A stretch of DNA of 64,000 bases from Catellatospora sp. TT07R-123 (lineage in GTDB: Bacteria; Actinomycetota; Actinomycetes; Mycobacteriales; Micromonosporaceae): positions 4,340,001 to 4,404,000 of the forward strand of contig NZ_BNEM01000001.1 in NCBI RefSeq assembly GCF_018327705.1, written 5' to 3'. Below are positions 34,107 to 43,816 of the stretch, one piece after another. Each line of letters opens with the position of its first letter. Position 1 is the stretch's first letter. The position numbers were made by a program, and so were the translations under genes. The notes below the pieces were generated by a model that searched no databases, was not told where the DNA came from, and saw nothing but the letters and a program-made list of their open reading frames with translations.

Positions 34107-36134
34107 CTAGGCGGGGGCGGGGGCGAGCACGGCCAGGAGCGCGCCGGTCGCGACCAGCGCTCCGGGCCGCACCGTCACCTGCGACACGATCCCGTCGGCG
34201 GGCGCGTGCACCGGGTGCTCCAGCTTCATCGCCTCCAGCGTGAGCAGCAGGTCTCCGGCGCCGACGCGCTGTCCGGGCGCGACCAGCACCCGCCCGACCG
34301 CGCCGGGCAGCGGCGCGGTCAGCGCGCCCTCCTCCAGCTCCTGGACGGGCAGCGGGAACCGGGGCAGCCGCCGCAGCGCGAGCGAGCCCTCGGCGCTGTC
34401 GACGTACGACATGTCGCCGGCGCGGTGCACCTGCAACGCCAGCCGGATGCCGGCCACGTCGAGCACGACCTCGGTGCCGGTGGCCGAGACCACCGCGACG
34501 GGCGGGTGGTCGTCGAGCACGCCGACCTGCCCGAGCCCGGCGAGGTCGAGCTCCTCCGGGTCGACCGCGCGCACCCACCACTGGGCCAGCGCGCCGGTGC
34601 CGTCGAGGCGGTAGCCGACCTCGACCGGGCCGGCGGGGCCGTCGTACACGACGGTCTGGGCGACGGAGGGGACGTTGCGCCAGCCGGACGGGATGCCGCG
34701 CTGGAGGCAGGCCCCGGCGCGGCGGTCGGCGGCGGCGGCCAGGGCCGCGGCCAGGCAGCTGAGGCGTACGGCCTCGACCGACGACAGCAGCGGGGCGAAC
34801 ACCTCGGGCTGGCGGTCGAGCAGGCCGGTGTCGATCTGGCCGGTGAGGAACGCGGGGTGGCGCAGCACGCGTACCAGCAGGTCCCGGTTGGTGACCAGGC
34901 CATGGATCCGGGTACGGGCCAGCGCCCCGGCGAGCATCCGCGCCGCCTCGTACCGGGTGGGCGCCCAAGCGATGATCTTGGCGAGCATCGAGTCGTAGTG
35001 GACGCCGACCACCGACCCGGCCTCGATGCCGGAGTCGACCCGGATGCCGGGCTGGAGCATCGGCCGGAACCGGCCCGACACCTCGGGCACCTCGAACAGG
35101 TGCACCTGGCCGGTGGCGGGCAGCCAGTTGCTGGCCGGGTCCTCGGCGCACAGCCGCACCTCGATGGCGTGCCCGCGCATCGGCGGCGCGCTCGGGAACG
35201 GCAGCTGCCCGCCCTCGGCGAGGAACAGCTGGAGGCGCACCAGATCCAGGCCGGTGACCAGCTCGGTGACCGGGTGCTCGACCTGGAGCCGGGTGTTCAT
35301 CTCCAGGAAGTAGAACTCGCCGTCGGGGCTGAGCAGGAACTCGACCGTGCCGATGCCGACGTACCCGATGGCCTCGGCGACCGCGACGGCGGCCGCGCAC
35401 AGGTTCTCGCGCAGTTCGGGCGAGACGGCCGGGGACGGCGCCTCCTCCAGGATCTTCTGGTGCCGCCGCTGGATCGAGCACTCGCGCTCGCCCAGGGTGA
35501 TGGTGTTGCCGTGCTCGTCGGCGGCGATCTGCACCTCGATGTGCCGGGCCTGCTCGACGTAGCGCTCGCAGAAGACGGTCGAGTCGCCGAACGCGCCGAA
35601 CGCCTCCCGGCGGGCCGAGGAGACCGCCTCGCCGAGCGAGTCGGCGTCGCGCACGATGCGCATGCCCCGCCCGCCGCCGCCGATGGCGGCCTTGACCAGC
35701 ACCGGGAACTCGTCGACCGTGAGCGGGTCGGTCCAGCTCGGCAGCACCGGCACCTCGGCCTCGGCCAGCAGCAGCTTGGCGTCGATCTTCGACGCCATCA
35801 CCGAGATGATCTTTGAGGACGGTCCGACCCAGGTCAGCCCCGCCTCGGTGACCATCGCGGCGAAATCGGCGTTCTCGGCGAGGAAGCCGTAGCCGGGGTG
35901 CACCGCGTCGGCGCCGGTCTTGCGGGCCGCCGCGAGCAGCAGGTCGCCCCGCAGGTACGTCGCGCTCGGCGCCGACCCCGGCAGCTGCACCGCGTAGTCG
36001 GCCTCGGCCACGTACGGCGCGTCGGCGTCGGCCGACGAGTAGACCGCCACCGTCTCGACGCCGACGGCGCGGCAGGTCGCGAAGATGCGCCGGGCCACCT
36101 CGCCCCGGTTGGCCACCAGCAGTCGGCGGATCAT
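34107..36134 (-). CDS. Acyl-CoA carboxylase alpha subunit (biotin carboxylase + biotin carrier)
   Basis: 675 aa from the ATG at 36134. Biotin carboxylase motifs are intact: MIRRLLVANRGEVARRI, HPGYGFLAEN, ATP-grasp AAIGGGGRGMRIV, QRRHQKILEEAPSP and EMNTRLQVEHPVTE. A spacer with a beta-rich domain leads to the C-terminal biotinyl domain, with the biotin lysine at Lys637 in EAMKLEH, 38 residues from the end. Carboxylates biotin with bicarbonate and ATP for acetyl/propionyl/other acyl-CoA carboxylation. Its start overlaps the stop of the following carboxyltransferase-like gene (ATGA), normally a sign of subunits of one complex, but that partner is degenerate. Confidence 0.95.
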   Translation of the reverse strand: MIRRLLVANRGEVARRIFATCRAVGVETVAVYSSADADAPYVAEADYAVQLPGSAPSATYLRGDLLLAAARKTGADAVHPGYGFLAENADFAAMVTEAGLTWVGPSSKIISVMASKIDAKLLLAEAEVPVLPSWTDPLTVDEFPVLVKAAIGGGGRGMRIVRDADSLGEAVSSARREAFGAFGDSTVFCERYVEQARHIEVQIAADEHGNTITLGERECSIQRRHQKILEEAPSPAVSPELRENLCAAAVAVAEAIGYVGIGTVEFLLSPDGEFYFLEMNTRLQVEHPVTELVTGLDLVRLQLFLAEGGQLPFPSAPPMRGHAIEVRLCAEDPASNWLPATGQVHLFEVPEVSGRFRPMLQPGIRVDSGIEAGSVVGVHYDSMLAKIIAWAPTRYEAARMLAGALARTRIHGLVTNRDLLVRVLRHPAFLTGQIDTGLLDRQPEVFAPLLSSVEAVRLSCLAAALAAAADRRAGACLQRGIPSGWRNVPSVAQTVVYDGPAGPVEVGYRLDGTGALAQWWVRAVDPEELDLAGLGQVGVLDDHPPVAVVSATGTEVVLDVAGIRLALQVHRAGDMSYVDSAEGSLALRRLPRFPLPVQELEEGALTAPLPGAVGRVLVAPGQRVGAGDLLLTLEAMKLEHPVHAPADGIVSQVTVRPGALVATGALLAVLAPAPA

Positions 36135-37387
36135 GGCCTCACCTCTCGGTCTGCGGAAGCGGACCGGGCGACCACCGACAGGCAGATGCCGAGCACGGTC
36201 CGGGTGTCCCGGGGATCGATCACTCCGTCGTACGGGTCGGACGACAGGTCGCCCACGGGCCAGGTGAACCGGAACCCCGGCCCGGCCACCGCCCAGGCAC
36301 CGGGCTCCCGCCCGAGCACCACGGTGATCCGGTCGGCCCGGCCCAGCTCGCGCAGCAGCAGCGCCGCATGGTCGCCCGGCCCGGCCACCGGCGGGTTGGC
36401 CAGCACCAGCACCGGCATCCGGGCCGCCACGGCGAGCCGCACCAGCTCCGTGCCCTTGGCGGCCGACTCGGCGTCGACCACGGCGTCCGTCCCGGCCAGC
36501 AGCGCGACGCGGTGCCCGTGCACGGCGCCGAACCCGGCCAGCAGCCCCGGTCCCTGCTGCGGGCGGAACTCGTCGAAGTCGGACCCGTCCAGCACCCGGG
36601 CCAGCACCTCGCGCGCGTCGGCCGGCCGGTCCGGATCGGCGCTGGCCACGGCGAGCAGATCCTCTGCCTCGTACCGGGGTGGCACGCCCTCGACCGCGGG
36701 CGTCGGCGGGCGGAAGGTCACCAGCCGCCGTACGCTCTGCCGCAGCAGCCGCAGCGCGTCGCGGTCGTCCTCGGCGACCAGGTCGACCCGCACCGCCTCG
36801 GCCCGGCCGCGCACCACGATCGCGTGGTCGCACAGGTCCGGCAGCGGTGCCAGCCAGGCGTCGAGCGGGCCGAACACCCCGCACAGCACCGGCGTGGCCA
36901 GCCGGCTCAGCTCGGCGAGCGCCGGATCGGGCGCGGCGGGGCGGCCCGCGTCGGGCGTCGCCTCCAGCAGCAGCACCAGCGGCAGCAGCTGCCGCCCGGC
37001 CAGCTCGACGGCGCGGGCCAGCTTGCGCCGCCCGGCCAGTGCCGGGTCGCCGTCGCGCACCGTCGGGTCGCTGGCCACCAGCATGCACTCGACCCCGTCG
37101 ATGATGCCCACGGCCGTGACCAGGCCCGCGCCCGCGGGCTCGCCGCCCGCCCGGCCCGCCGTGGCGGCCAGTTCCAGCAGTGCGGAGTCGCTGTCGACGA
37201 GCAGTTCGATCCGCTCGCGCGGCAGCAGCTTGCCGCGCGCGTGGTGGCGGGTGACCTCCTTCTCGCCACCGCCGTCGCGGGCCTGCCCGTGCGCCTGCTC
37301 CAGCAGCCGCAGCGCGGCCTGGGCGGTGCTCCGGTTGTCGAGGAAGGAGGGCGCGCGGGGGTCCAGCGCGGTGTCGAGCGTCGCCAT
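36131..37387 (-). CDS. Degenerate acyl-CoA carboxyltransferase beta-subunit-like protein
   Basis: 418 aa against about 510-540 in active family members. The start (RHHARGKLLPRERIELLVDS), GIIDGVECMLVASDPTVRDG, and the end VIDPRDTRTVLGICLS are clearly AccD/MCC-beta. The first oxyanion-hole region, normally a Gly-Gly-Ala-Tyr type motif, reads CGVFGPLDAWLAPLPD. The second, normally GASYGAGHYGM, is reduced to GREPGAWAVAGPG, and about 60 residues after it are missing. The protein is probably catalytically dead or altered. It could be a scaffold or regulator of the intact alpha subunit, or use another acceptor. First gene of the pair; no frameshift is visible, so it is not an ordinary pseudogene. 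Confidence 0.85.
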   Translation of the reverse strand: MATLDTALDPRAPSFLDNRSTAQAALRLLEQAHGQARDGGGEKEVTRHHARGKLLPRERIELLVDSDSALLELAATAGRAGGEPAGAGLVTAVGIIDGVECMLVASDPTVRDGDPALAGRRKLARAVELAGRQLLPLVLLLEATPDAGRPAAPDPALAELSRLATPVLCGVFGPLDAWLAPLPDLCDHAIVVRGRAEAVRVDLVAEDDRDALRLLRQSVRRLVTFRPPTPAVEGVPPRYEAEDLLAVASADPDRPADAREVLARVLDGSDFDEFRPQQGPGLLAGFGAVHGHRVALLAGTDAVVDAESAAKGTELVRLAVAARMPVLVLANPPVAGPGDHAALLLRELGRADRITVVLGREPGAWAVAGPGFRFTWPVGDLSSDPYDGVIDPRDTRTVLGICLSVVARSASADREVRP

Positions 37388-37495
37388 GGTGAACCTGCTC
37401 TCCGGCTTGGTGACACCAGAGCAACGAGCGGTTCAACGCTGCCGACACGCACCCGGCGGCGAGTCACCCTCCGACACGACCCCCACCAGCAACGA

Positions 37496-37564
37496 TGCTG
37501 CAGCTTCCCCGAAACTGCAGCAATCGGGACGGTGATACCCGCAGTTTCCCCGAAACTGCGGGTA

Positions 37565-37569
<5 letters not shown>
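37496..37569. repeat. GCAGTTTC hairpin repeat, copy D (two tandem units)
   Basis: Unit 1 at 37496-37522: TGCTGCAG-C-TTC / GAA-A-CTGCAGCA, with loop CCC. Unit 2 at 37531-37569: GGTGATACCCGCAGTTTC pairs perfectly with GAAACTGCGGGTATCACC around a CCC loop, an 18-bp stem that overlaps the stop codon of the downstream-strand kinase gene. Both share the TTTC-CCC-GAAA core of the other copies, but here the units are in the same orientation, and each has its own extended flanking stem. Confidence 0.8.
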
Positions 37570-38497
<928 letters not shown>

Positions 38498-38500
38498 GCG

Positions 38501-41500
38501 CTAGACGGTAGCGCTTCGCCCTTCGCTAACGGCACCCCATGTCGCCAACGCAACGCCGCGTTCGCTCGCCTGCTGCGTCTCCTCTGCCATCGCACGCGCC
38601 TGGGCAGCGGCTTCGACCGCCTCGGCGTCGCGGCCCGCCGCGGACAGCACTTTCGCGTACGTCACCGCGGACCGCACCCGGCTGCGCACATCGACGGCCG
38701 GCAGCGTCTGGGCCAGCTCCGCCGCGGCCAGCGCGGCCGCGATCTGCCCGTCGGCCAGCAGCGCCTCGCTGTACAGGGCCACGCCCTGGCGGCGGGAGTA
38801 GAGCATCGACGGTCCGTGCGGCGCGGCCGCGATCGGGGCGAGCAGCCGCAGCGCCATCGGCGCGTCCCCGGCCGCCAGCCGCGCGGCGGCCAGCAGCGCG
38901 CGCGGGCCGACCCGGGCCGGATCGAGCACGCCGTACGGCGAGACCATGGTCAGCACCGAGCGGGCGTCGGACTCGGCGGCCTCGAAGTCGCCCCGGTCCA
39001 GCGCCACGAAGCCGCGCACCGTCCCGGCCATGCCGACCAGCAGCGGGTGCCCGACCTTCTCGCCCTCCTCCAGGGCTTCGGCGAGCAGGTCCTCGGCGTG
39101 GCCGTACTCGCCCAGCCCGCGGGCGACGACCCCGCGCGCGACCAGCGCGAACCCGCGCCCCCACACGTCCTTGGCGGCGGCGAAGTCGCGGTAGGCGCGC
39201 CGCGCCTCCCGGTCGGCCTCGCCGAGGTCGCCCAGCTCGGCGGCGGCGAACGCGGCCACGGCGCGCAGCGTGCCGACCGCCCACGCCTCGCCGACCCGCT
39301 CACCGAACGGCAGGAACACGTGCGCGAGCCGCTGCGCCTCGGTCAGCCGCCCCGCGAGCAGCCGCGCGAACGCGGTGGTGCCGCGCAGCCAGGCCCGGCC
39401 CACCGGGTCGCGGGTCTCGGCGAACAGCCGCGCCGCGCGGGCCAGGGCCGCGTCGGCCCCGGCGAAGTCGCCCCGGGTGGTGGTCACCCAGGCCAGGTTC
39501 TGCAGCGACCAGGCCTGCGACTTGCGGTCGCCCGCGCTCACCGCGATCTGGTACGCCCCGGCGAACCGGCTGGACGCGTCGCCCAGCCGCCCGCTGAGGA
39601 AGTCGGCCATGCCCAGCCGCCGCATCGCCTCGGCCCGTTCCCCGGGCAGGTCGGCGTCGGTGGCCGCCTTCAGCGCCTCCGACCACAGCCGGTACGCGTG
39701 GTCCGGGTCGCCCTGCGCGACCTGCCCGCGCCCGCCCAGCAGCAGCGCCCCGGCACGCACGCGCGGGTCGTCGGCGGCGTCGGCGATCAGCTTCTCGGCG
39801 TCGTGCAGCGCCTCGGCGATGCGGCCGTACTGGAGCAGCGAGCGGGCGTGCACGAGGCGGTCGGGCAGCGGCAGGGCGCCGGGGGCCAGGCGCGCGGCGC
39901 GCGTGCCGTACGCCACCGCCTCGGCGGGTTCGCCCGCCTGCCCGGCCCGGCGCGCGGCCCGGCCCAGTGCCGCCACACCCAGCGGGGCGACCTGCCGGGC
40001 GGGCACGTCGGGACGCAGCCGCACGGCGTCGGCCAGCCGGGTGGCCCGCTCGGCGTGCTCGGCCACGAACGAGTCGCGCACGTCGTCGGCGACCCCGGCC
40101 AGGCCGGGCACGGTCCGTCCGGACGAGACCGTCACCTGCGTCTGGCCCGGCGCGGCCCAGCGGGCCAGGAACGCGTGCCGGTCGGCCAGGTCGGCCTTGC
40201 CGACGCCCGCGTACGCGGCCTCGCGCAGCAGCGGGGTGGCGAAGGCGAACCCGCCCCGGACCCGGCGCAGCATGCGGCGTTGCAGCAGCTCGTCGACGGC
40301 GCGTTCCAGCTCGACGGCGACCACGGCGGCCGGGCGGCCGTCGCGGCTGGACCGGCGCTCGCGCAGCGCCTCCAGCGCCCCGGCGGGCACCGCGTCGCCG
40401 ACGACGGCGGCGTCGCGCAGCACCGCGCGCGCCTCGGTGGGCAGCGCGTCGATGCGCGCGGCCAGCACCGCGGCCAGGTCGCGGGAGAGCAGCGTCGCGT
40501 CGAGCGAGCCGGGGGTGAGCCGCCAGCCGGCCGTGTTCGGGGCGGCGGGCAGGCCGCGCTGCGCCCCGGCCTTGGTCAGCGCCCCGCGCTCCATCAGCAG
40601 CGTGACGAGCTCGGCCAGGTAGAACGGGTTGCCCTGCGCGGTTGTGAGCAGCCGGTCCTCGTCGGCCTGCGGCAGCCGCCCGCCCTTGAGGTACGCCGTG
40701 AGCAGCCGGGCCGCGTCCGCGCCGCGCAGCGGCGGCAGCGCCGTCGCCTCGGCGTCGGCGACCCGGGTGAGCTGCCCGGCCCGGCGCACCAGCTCCGGGC
40801 GGCCCAGCAGGATCACCAGCGCCGGGCCGGTGAGCTCCTCCAGCGCGAAGCCGAGCGCGTCCAGCGTCTCCGGGGTGCCGTCGTGCAGGTCGTCCACGAT
40901 CACGACGAGCGGGGACTCGGTGGACAGCGCGTCGAGCAGCCGGGCCACGGCGACGGCGAGCACGGCCGTCTCCCGGCCGGGCTGCTCCGGGTCGTCGCCC
41001 GAGACGCCGTGCCACTGGGCCAGCTCGTTCGGGTCGGCGTAGCCGAGCAGCGCCAGCAGCGCCTCGACGTCGACGTTGACCGGGCGGCCGGGCTCGCTGC
41101 GCTGGGTGAGCCGCGCGGCCAGGCGGCGCAGCCGCTCCTCGGCGACCGGCCGGGTGACGGCGGTGTTCGGGTCGGCGGGCAGGCCGACGGCCAGGCGCAC
41201 CAGGTCGGCCAGCGGCGCCAGGCGGCGGCGCTCGCCGTACGCGGCGCAGCGGACCGACAGCACCCGCGCCTGGGTGCGGCTGGCGAAGCGGCCCGCGCTC
41301 ACCTCGTACCCGTTGGCGAAGCGCTCGACCTCGCTGGCGAACCGGGACTTGCCGATGCCCGCCTCGGCGGTGAAGACCAGCACCCGCGGCTCGTCGCGAT
41401 CGACGACCTCGGCCAGGCGGCCGGCGACCCGGCCCAGCTCGGCCTCGCGGCCGACGAACGGCCCCTCCTCGCCCAGCCCGGCCCGGCTGCCCCGGGCGTC

Positions 41501-42145
41501 GTGCAGCCCCAGCAACTCGTACGTCTCGACCGGCTCGCGCTTGCCCTTCAGCCGCAGCGGCCGCAGGGTGCGCCAGCCCGCGACGGACTGGGTCGCCGCG
41601 ACAGTCCGCGCCCCCGCGTAGACGGCGCCGACGGCAGCCGCGTCGGCCAGCCGCGCGGCGGTGTTCACGGTGTCGCCCATGACCGTGTACTCCAGCCCGG
41701 CCTGCACGCCGGCGACCACCGGCCCGGTGTTGATCCCGAGCCGGAGCCCGGTCGGGGCGCTGCCGCCACGCTCGTCGTCGAGCACCCGGCGCACCGCGCG
41801 ATGCATCGACAGCGCGGCCCGCACCGCCCGCTCGGCGTCGTCCTCGTGCGCCACCGGCGCGCCGAAGACGGCCATGATGCCGTCGCCGGTCAGCTTGTCC
41901 ACGTGCCCGCCGAACGTCTTGACCGCCCCGGCCAGCGCGGACAGCACCCGGTCGACGACCGCGCCGACCCGCTCCGGGTCCAGCCCCTCCGACCAGGAGG
42001 TGAAGTCGGAGAGGTCGCCGAAGAGCACGGTGACGACGCGCCGCTCGGTGGCGGGCAGGGTCGCCGCCGCGGGCAGGGCCGCGCCGCAGTGGTGGCAGAA
42101 GCGGGCGGCCGGCACCGGCACGGTCCCGCAGACAGGGCAGGTCAT
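38501..42145 (-). CDS. Class III adenylate/guanylate cyclase fused to a STAND-type ATPase and helical repeats
   Basis: 1214 aa. Order: zinc ribbon (Cys3, Cys6, Cys17, Cys20), class III cyclase domain (about 35-210) with metal-binding Asp44 (LFGDLSDF) and Asp88 (LTGDGIMAVFG), Lys84, and MGDTVNTAARL with Asn161 and Arg165, so all catalytic residues seem present. An AAA/STAND ATPase follows with Walker A AEAGIGKS (259-266) and a Walker-B-like LVVIVDDLHDG. The rest is Ala-rich TPR-like helical repeats. Likely makes cAMP or cGMP under control of the ATPase/TPR part, which senses a ligand or protein. Its ATG lies 7 bp after the MBL stop. The cyclic nucleotide might act on Crp. Confidence 0.92.
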   Translation of the reverse strand: MTCPVCGTVPVPAARFCHHCGAALPAAATLPATERRVVTVLFGDLSDFTSWSEGLDPERVGAVVDRVLSALAGAVKTFGGHVDKLTGDGIMAVFGAPVAHEDDAERAVRAALSMHRAVRRVLDDERGGSAPTGLRLGINTGPVVAGVQAGLEYTVMGDTVNTAARLADAAAVGAVYAGARTVAATQSVAGWRTLRPLRLKGKREPVETYELLGLHDARGSRAGLGEEGPFVGREAELGRVAGRLAEVVDRDEPRVLVFTAEAGIGKSRFASEVERFANGYEVSAGRFASRTQARVLSVRCAAYGERRRLAPLADLVRLAVGLPADPNTAVTRPVAEERLRRLAARLTQRSEPGRPVNVDVEALLALLGYADPNELAQWHGVSGDDPEQPGRETAVLAVAVARLLDALSTESPLVVIVDDLHDGTPETLDALGFALEELTGPALVILLGRPELVRRAGQLTRVADAEATALPPLRGADAARLLTAYLKGGRLPQADEDRLLTTAQGNPFYLAELVTLLMERGALTKAGAQRGLPAAPNTAGWRLTPGSLDATLLSRDLAAVLAARIDALPTEARAVLRDAAVVGDAVPAGALEALRERRSSRDGRPAAVVAVELERAVDELLQRRMLRRVRGGFAFATPLLREAAYAGVGKADLADRHAFLARWAAPGQTQVTVSSGRTVPGLAGVADDVRDSFVAEHAERATRLADAVRLRPDVPARQVAPLGVAALGRAARRAGQAGEPAEAVAYGTRAARLAPGALPLPDRLVHARSLLQYGRIAEALHDAEKLIADAADDPRVRAGALLLGGRGQVAQGDPDHAYRLWSEALKAATDADLPGERAEAMRRLGMADFLSGRLGDASSRFAGAYQIAVSAGDRKSQAWSLQNLAWVTTTRGDFAGADAALARAARLFAETRDPVGRAWLRGTTAFARLLAGRLTEAQRLAHVFLPFGERVGEAWAVGTLRAVAAFAAAELGDLGEADREARRAYRDFAAAKDVWGRGFALVARGVVARGLGEYGHAEDLLAEALEEGEKVGHPLLVGMAGTVRGFVALDRGDFEAAESDARSVLTMVSPYGVLDPARVGPRALLAAARLAAGDAPMALRLLAPIAAAPHGPSMLYSRRQGVALYSEALLADGQIAAALAAAELAQTLPAVDVRSRVRSAVTYAKVLSAAGRDAEAVEAAAQARAMAEETQQASERGVALATWGAVSEGRSATV

Positions 42146-42152
42146 GGCGTCT

Positions 42153-42854
42153 TCACAGCTCGCTCAACGTTTCGAGGTAGGCAAGTTGTGCCCGCACGGT
42201 CCACTCGGCGGCGAAGCGCAGCGCCGGGTCGACGTCGGCGTAGACGACCTCGCAGACCTCGGTGGGGGTGCGCGCTCCCTGGACGATCGCGGCGCGCACC
42301 TGGTCCAGCCGCTCCAGGCGGTGGCTGCGCAGCCAGGCCGCGGCGGCGGCGCAGTCGGGCAGCACCGGGCCGTGGCCCGGCAGGCCCGGCACCGGGTACG
42401 CGCTGAGCTGGTCCAGGCTGGCCAGGTATGCCCCGACGTCGCCGTCGGGCCAGGCCACCACGCTGCTGCCGCGGCCGAGGATGGTGTCGCCGGTGAACAC
42501 GACCCGCTCCGCACCGCGCTCGGCGACGAAGCAGACGGAGTCGGCGGTGTGGCCGGGGGTCTTGAGCTCCCGGACCCAGCCGGGCGCCTCGCCGACGGTC
42601 GCGCCGGTCAGCGCCGCCAGCGGGGCGACGCCGTCGAGGTGGTCGGGGTGGCCGTGGGTGACCAGGATCCGGCGGACCGGGCCGGCGTCCATGATCGCTT
42701 TGAGGTGGGCCGCGTCGTCCGGGCCGGGATCGATGACCGTCCCGTCGTCGAGCAGCCACGTGTTGGTGCCGTCAAGGGTCATCGGCCCAGGGTTGGGCGC
42801 CTTGACCAGGGTCACCCACCCCGGCAGCGCCACCGGGCCCACCTGCTGCGTCAT
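42153..42854 (-). CDS. Metallo-beta-lactamase-fold hydrolase (Rv3677c family)
   Basis: 233 aa from the ATG at 42854, chosen because TAGCAT lies 7 nt upstream (leaderless pattern) and a longer frame begins with implausible sequence. The di-zinc motif THGHPDHLDG is at 66-75; TPGHTADS and FTGDTILGRGSS carry further ligands. The C-terminal helical part (LPGHGPVLPD ...) resembles LACTB2-like hydrolases, some of which are RNases or thioesterases; substrate unknown. In mycobacteria this gene lies beside crp; here 10 kb is inserted between them. Confidence 0.9.
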   Translation of the reverse strand: MTQQVGPVALPGWVTLVKAPNPGPMTLDGTNTWLLDDGTVIDPGPDDAAHLKAIMDAGPVRRILVTHGHPDHLDGVAPLAALTGATVGEAPGWVRELKTPGHTADSVCFVAERGAERVVFTGDTILGRGSSVVAWPDGDVGAYLASLDQLSAYPVPGLPGHGPVLPDCAAAAAWLRSHRLERLDQVRAAIVQGARTPTEVCEVVYADVDPALRFAAEWTVRAQLAYLETLSEL

Positions 42855-42907
42855 GCCAGCGATGCTACTGAGCTTTCCGCGAACGCCCACCCCTCGGCGT
42901 TGTAGCC

Positions 42908-42977
42908 GACACAAGATCGCCGTTCGGATGCCAACTCCGGCCCACCGGCGCGGGATTCCATCCGAACGGCGATCTAG
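42908..42977. repeat. Long inverted repeat (GATCGCCG type) between ridA and the MBL gene
   Basis: AGATCGCCGTTCGGATG near 42911-42927 pairs with CATCCGAACGGCGATCT ending near 42975, a 17-bp perfect stem with a GC-rich loop containing GGCGCGGGA. The ends and the GCGCGGG core resemble the element at 7836-7898. It probably terminates the ridA transcript. Confidence 0.7.
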
Positions 42978-42981
42978 TTGA

Positions 42982-43443
42982 TCAGTCGGCTATCTCGGCG
43001 ATCAGCTCGACCTCGACCGGCGCGTTGAGCGGCAGCTCACCGACGCCGACCGCCGAGCGGGCGTGCCGCCCGGCCTCGCCGAACACCTCGCCGAACACCT
43101 CGGACGCGCCGTTGATGACGCCCGGCTGCCCGGAGAACCCGGGCGCCGACGCCACGAACCCGGTCACCTTGACGATCTTCACGACCTTGTCCAGGCCGAC
43201 CAGCCACTCCAGCGCGGCCAGGCCGTTCAGGGCGCAGCGGGCCGCCAGCTCCTTGGCGTGCTCGGGCGTGATCTCCGCGCCGACCTTGCCGGTGGCCAGC
43301 AGCTTGCCCTCGGCCATGGGGAGCTGGCCGGAGACGTACACGTGGTTGCCGGTGCGCACGGCGGGCACGTAGGCCGCCACCGGGGGCACCACCTCGGGGA
43401 CCTTCAGGCCCAGCTCGGCGAGCTTCGCGTACGGGTCAGACAT
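42982..43443 (-). CDS. RidA/YjgF-family protein (Rv3678c type)
   Basis: 153 aa. RidA proteins form trimers and hydrolyse reactive enamine/imine intermediates such as 2-aminoacrylate. Conserved parts: TGNHVYVSGQLPM, LAARCALNGLAALEWL, VVKIVKVTGFVASAPGF and the C-terminal PVEVELIAEIAD. This is the longer actinobacterial subfamily, in which the catalytic Arg of archetypal RidA is not certain; the activity is therefore inferred. A strong AAGGAGAG Shine-Dalgarno precedes the ATG. It follows the DUF4177 gene by 46 bp. Confidence 0.92.
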   Translation of the reverse strand: MSDPYAKLAELGLKVPEVVPPVAAYVPAVRTGNHVYVSGQLPMAEGKLLATGKVGAEITPEHAKELAARCALNGLAALEWLVGLDKVVKIVKVTGFVASAPGFSGQPGVINGASEVFGEVFGEAGRHARSAVGVGELPLNAPVEVELIAEIAD

Positions 43444-43489
43444 CTTTGTCTCTCCTTGTGTCGCCGCGGCCCCCGGCCGCGGATCTCGC

Positions 43490-43648
43490 TCAGTCGGCCT
43501 TGGGCCGCTTCAGGTAGGCGACGAGCTGCTCCGGGTTGGGGCCGGGCACGACCTGCACCAGCTCCCAGCCGTCGGCACCCCAGTTGTCCAGGATCTGCTT
43601 GGTCGCGTGGACCAGCAGCGGCACGGTGACGTACTCCCACTTCGTCAT
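43490..43648 (-). CDS. 52-aa DUF4177 protein (Rv3678A-like)
   Basis: A 52-codon ORF starting MTKWEYVTVPLLVHATKQ, with NWGADGWELVQVVPGP and ending AYLKRPKAD. This closely matches the small DUF4177 protein found between ridA and the paired ATPases in mycobacteria. No Shine-Dalgarno; TAGGTT lies 6 nt before the ATG (43655-43660), the leaderless signature. Forms a transcript with ridA. Function unknown. Confidence 0.88.
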   Translation of the reverse strand: MTKWEYVTVPLLVHATKQILDNWGADGWELVQVVPGPNPEQLVAYLKRPKAD

Positions 43649-43816
43649 GGCCACAACCTAACCCGCACCACCCCGCCGACCGCCGCCGACCGCGCCGCCG
43701 GCGTCCGGCCGCCGCCACAGGGGCCCTGCGGAAATGTGCAGTGTGCCGCTAAGCTGAGCCGCTGCGGGGCCGGACGTGCCACCACCGCAGAGTGACGACC
43801 CAGGGGGAGAGCGCGC

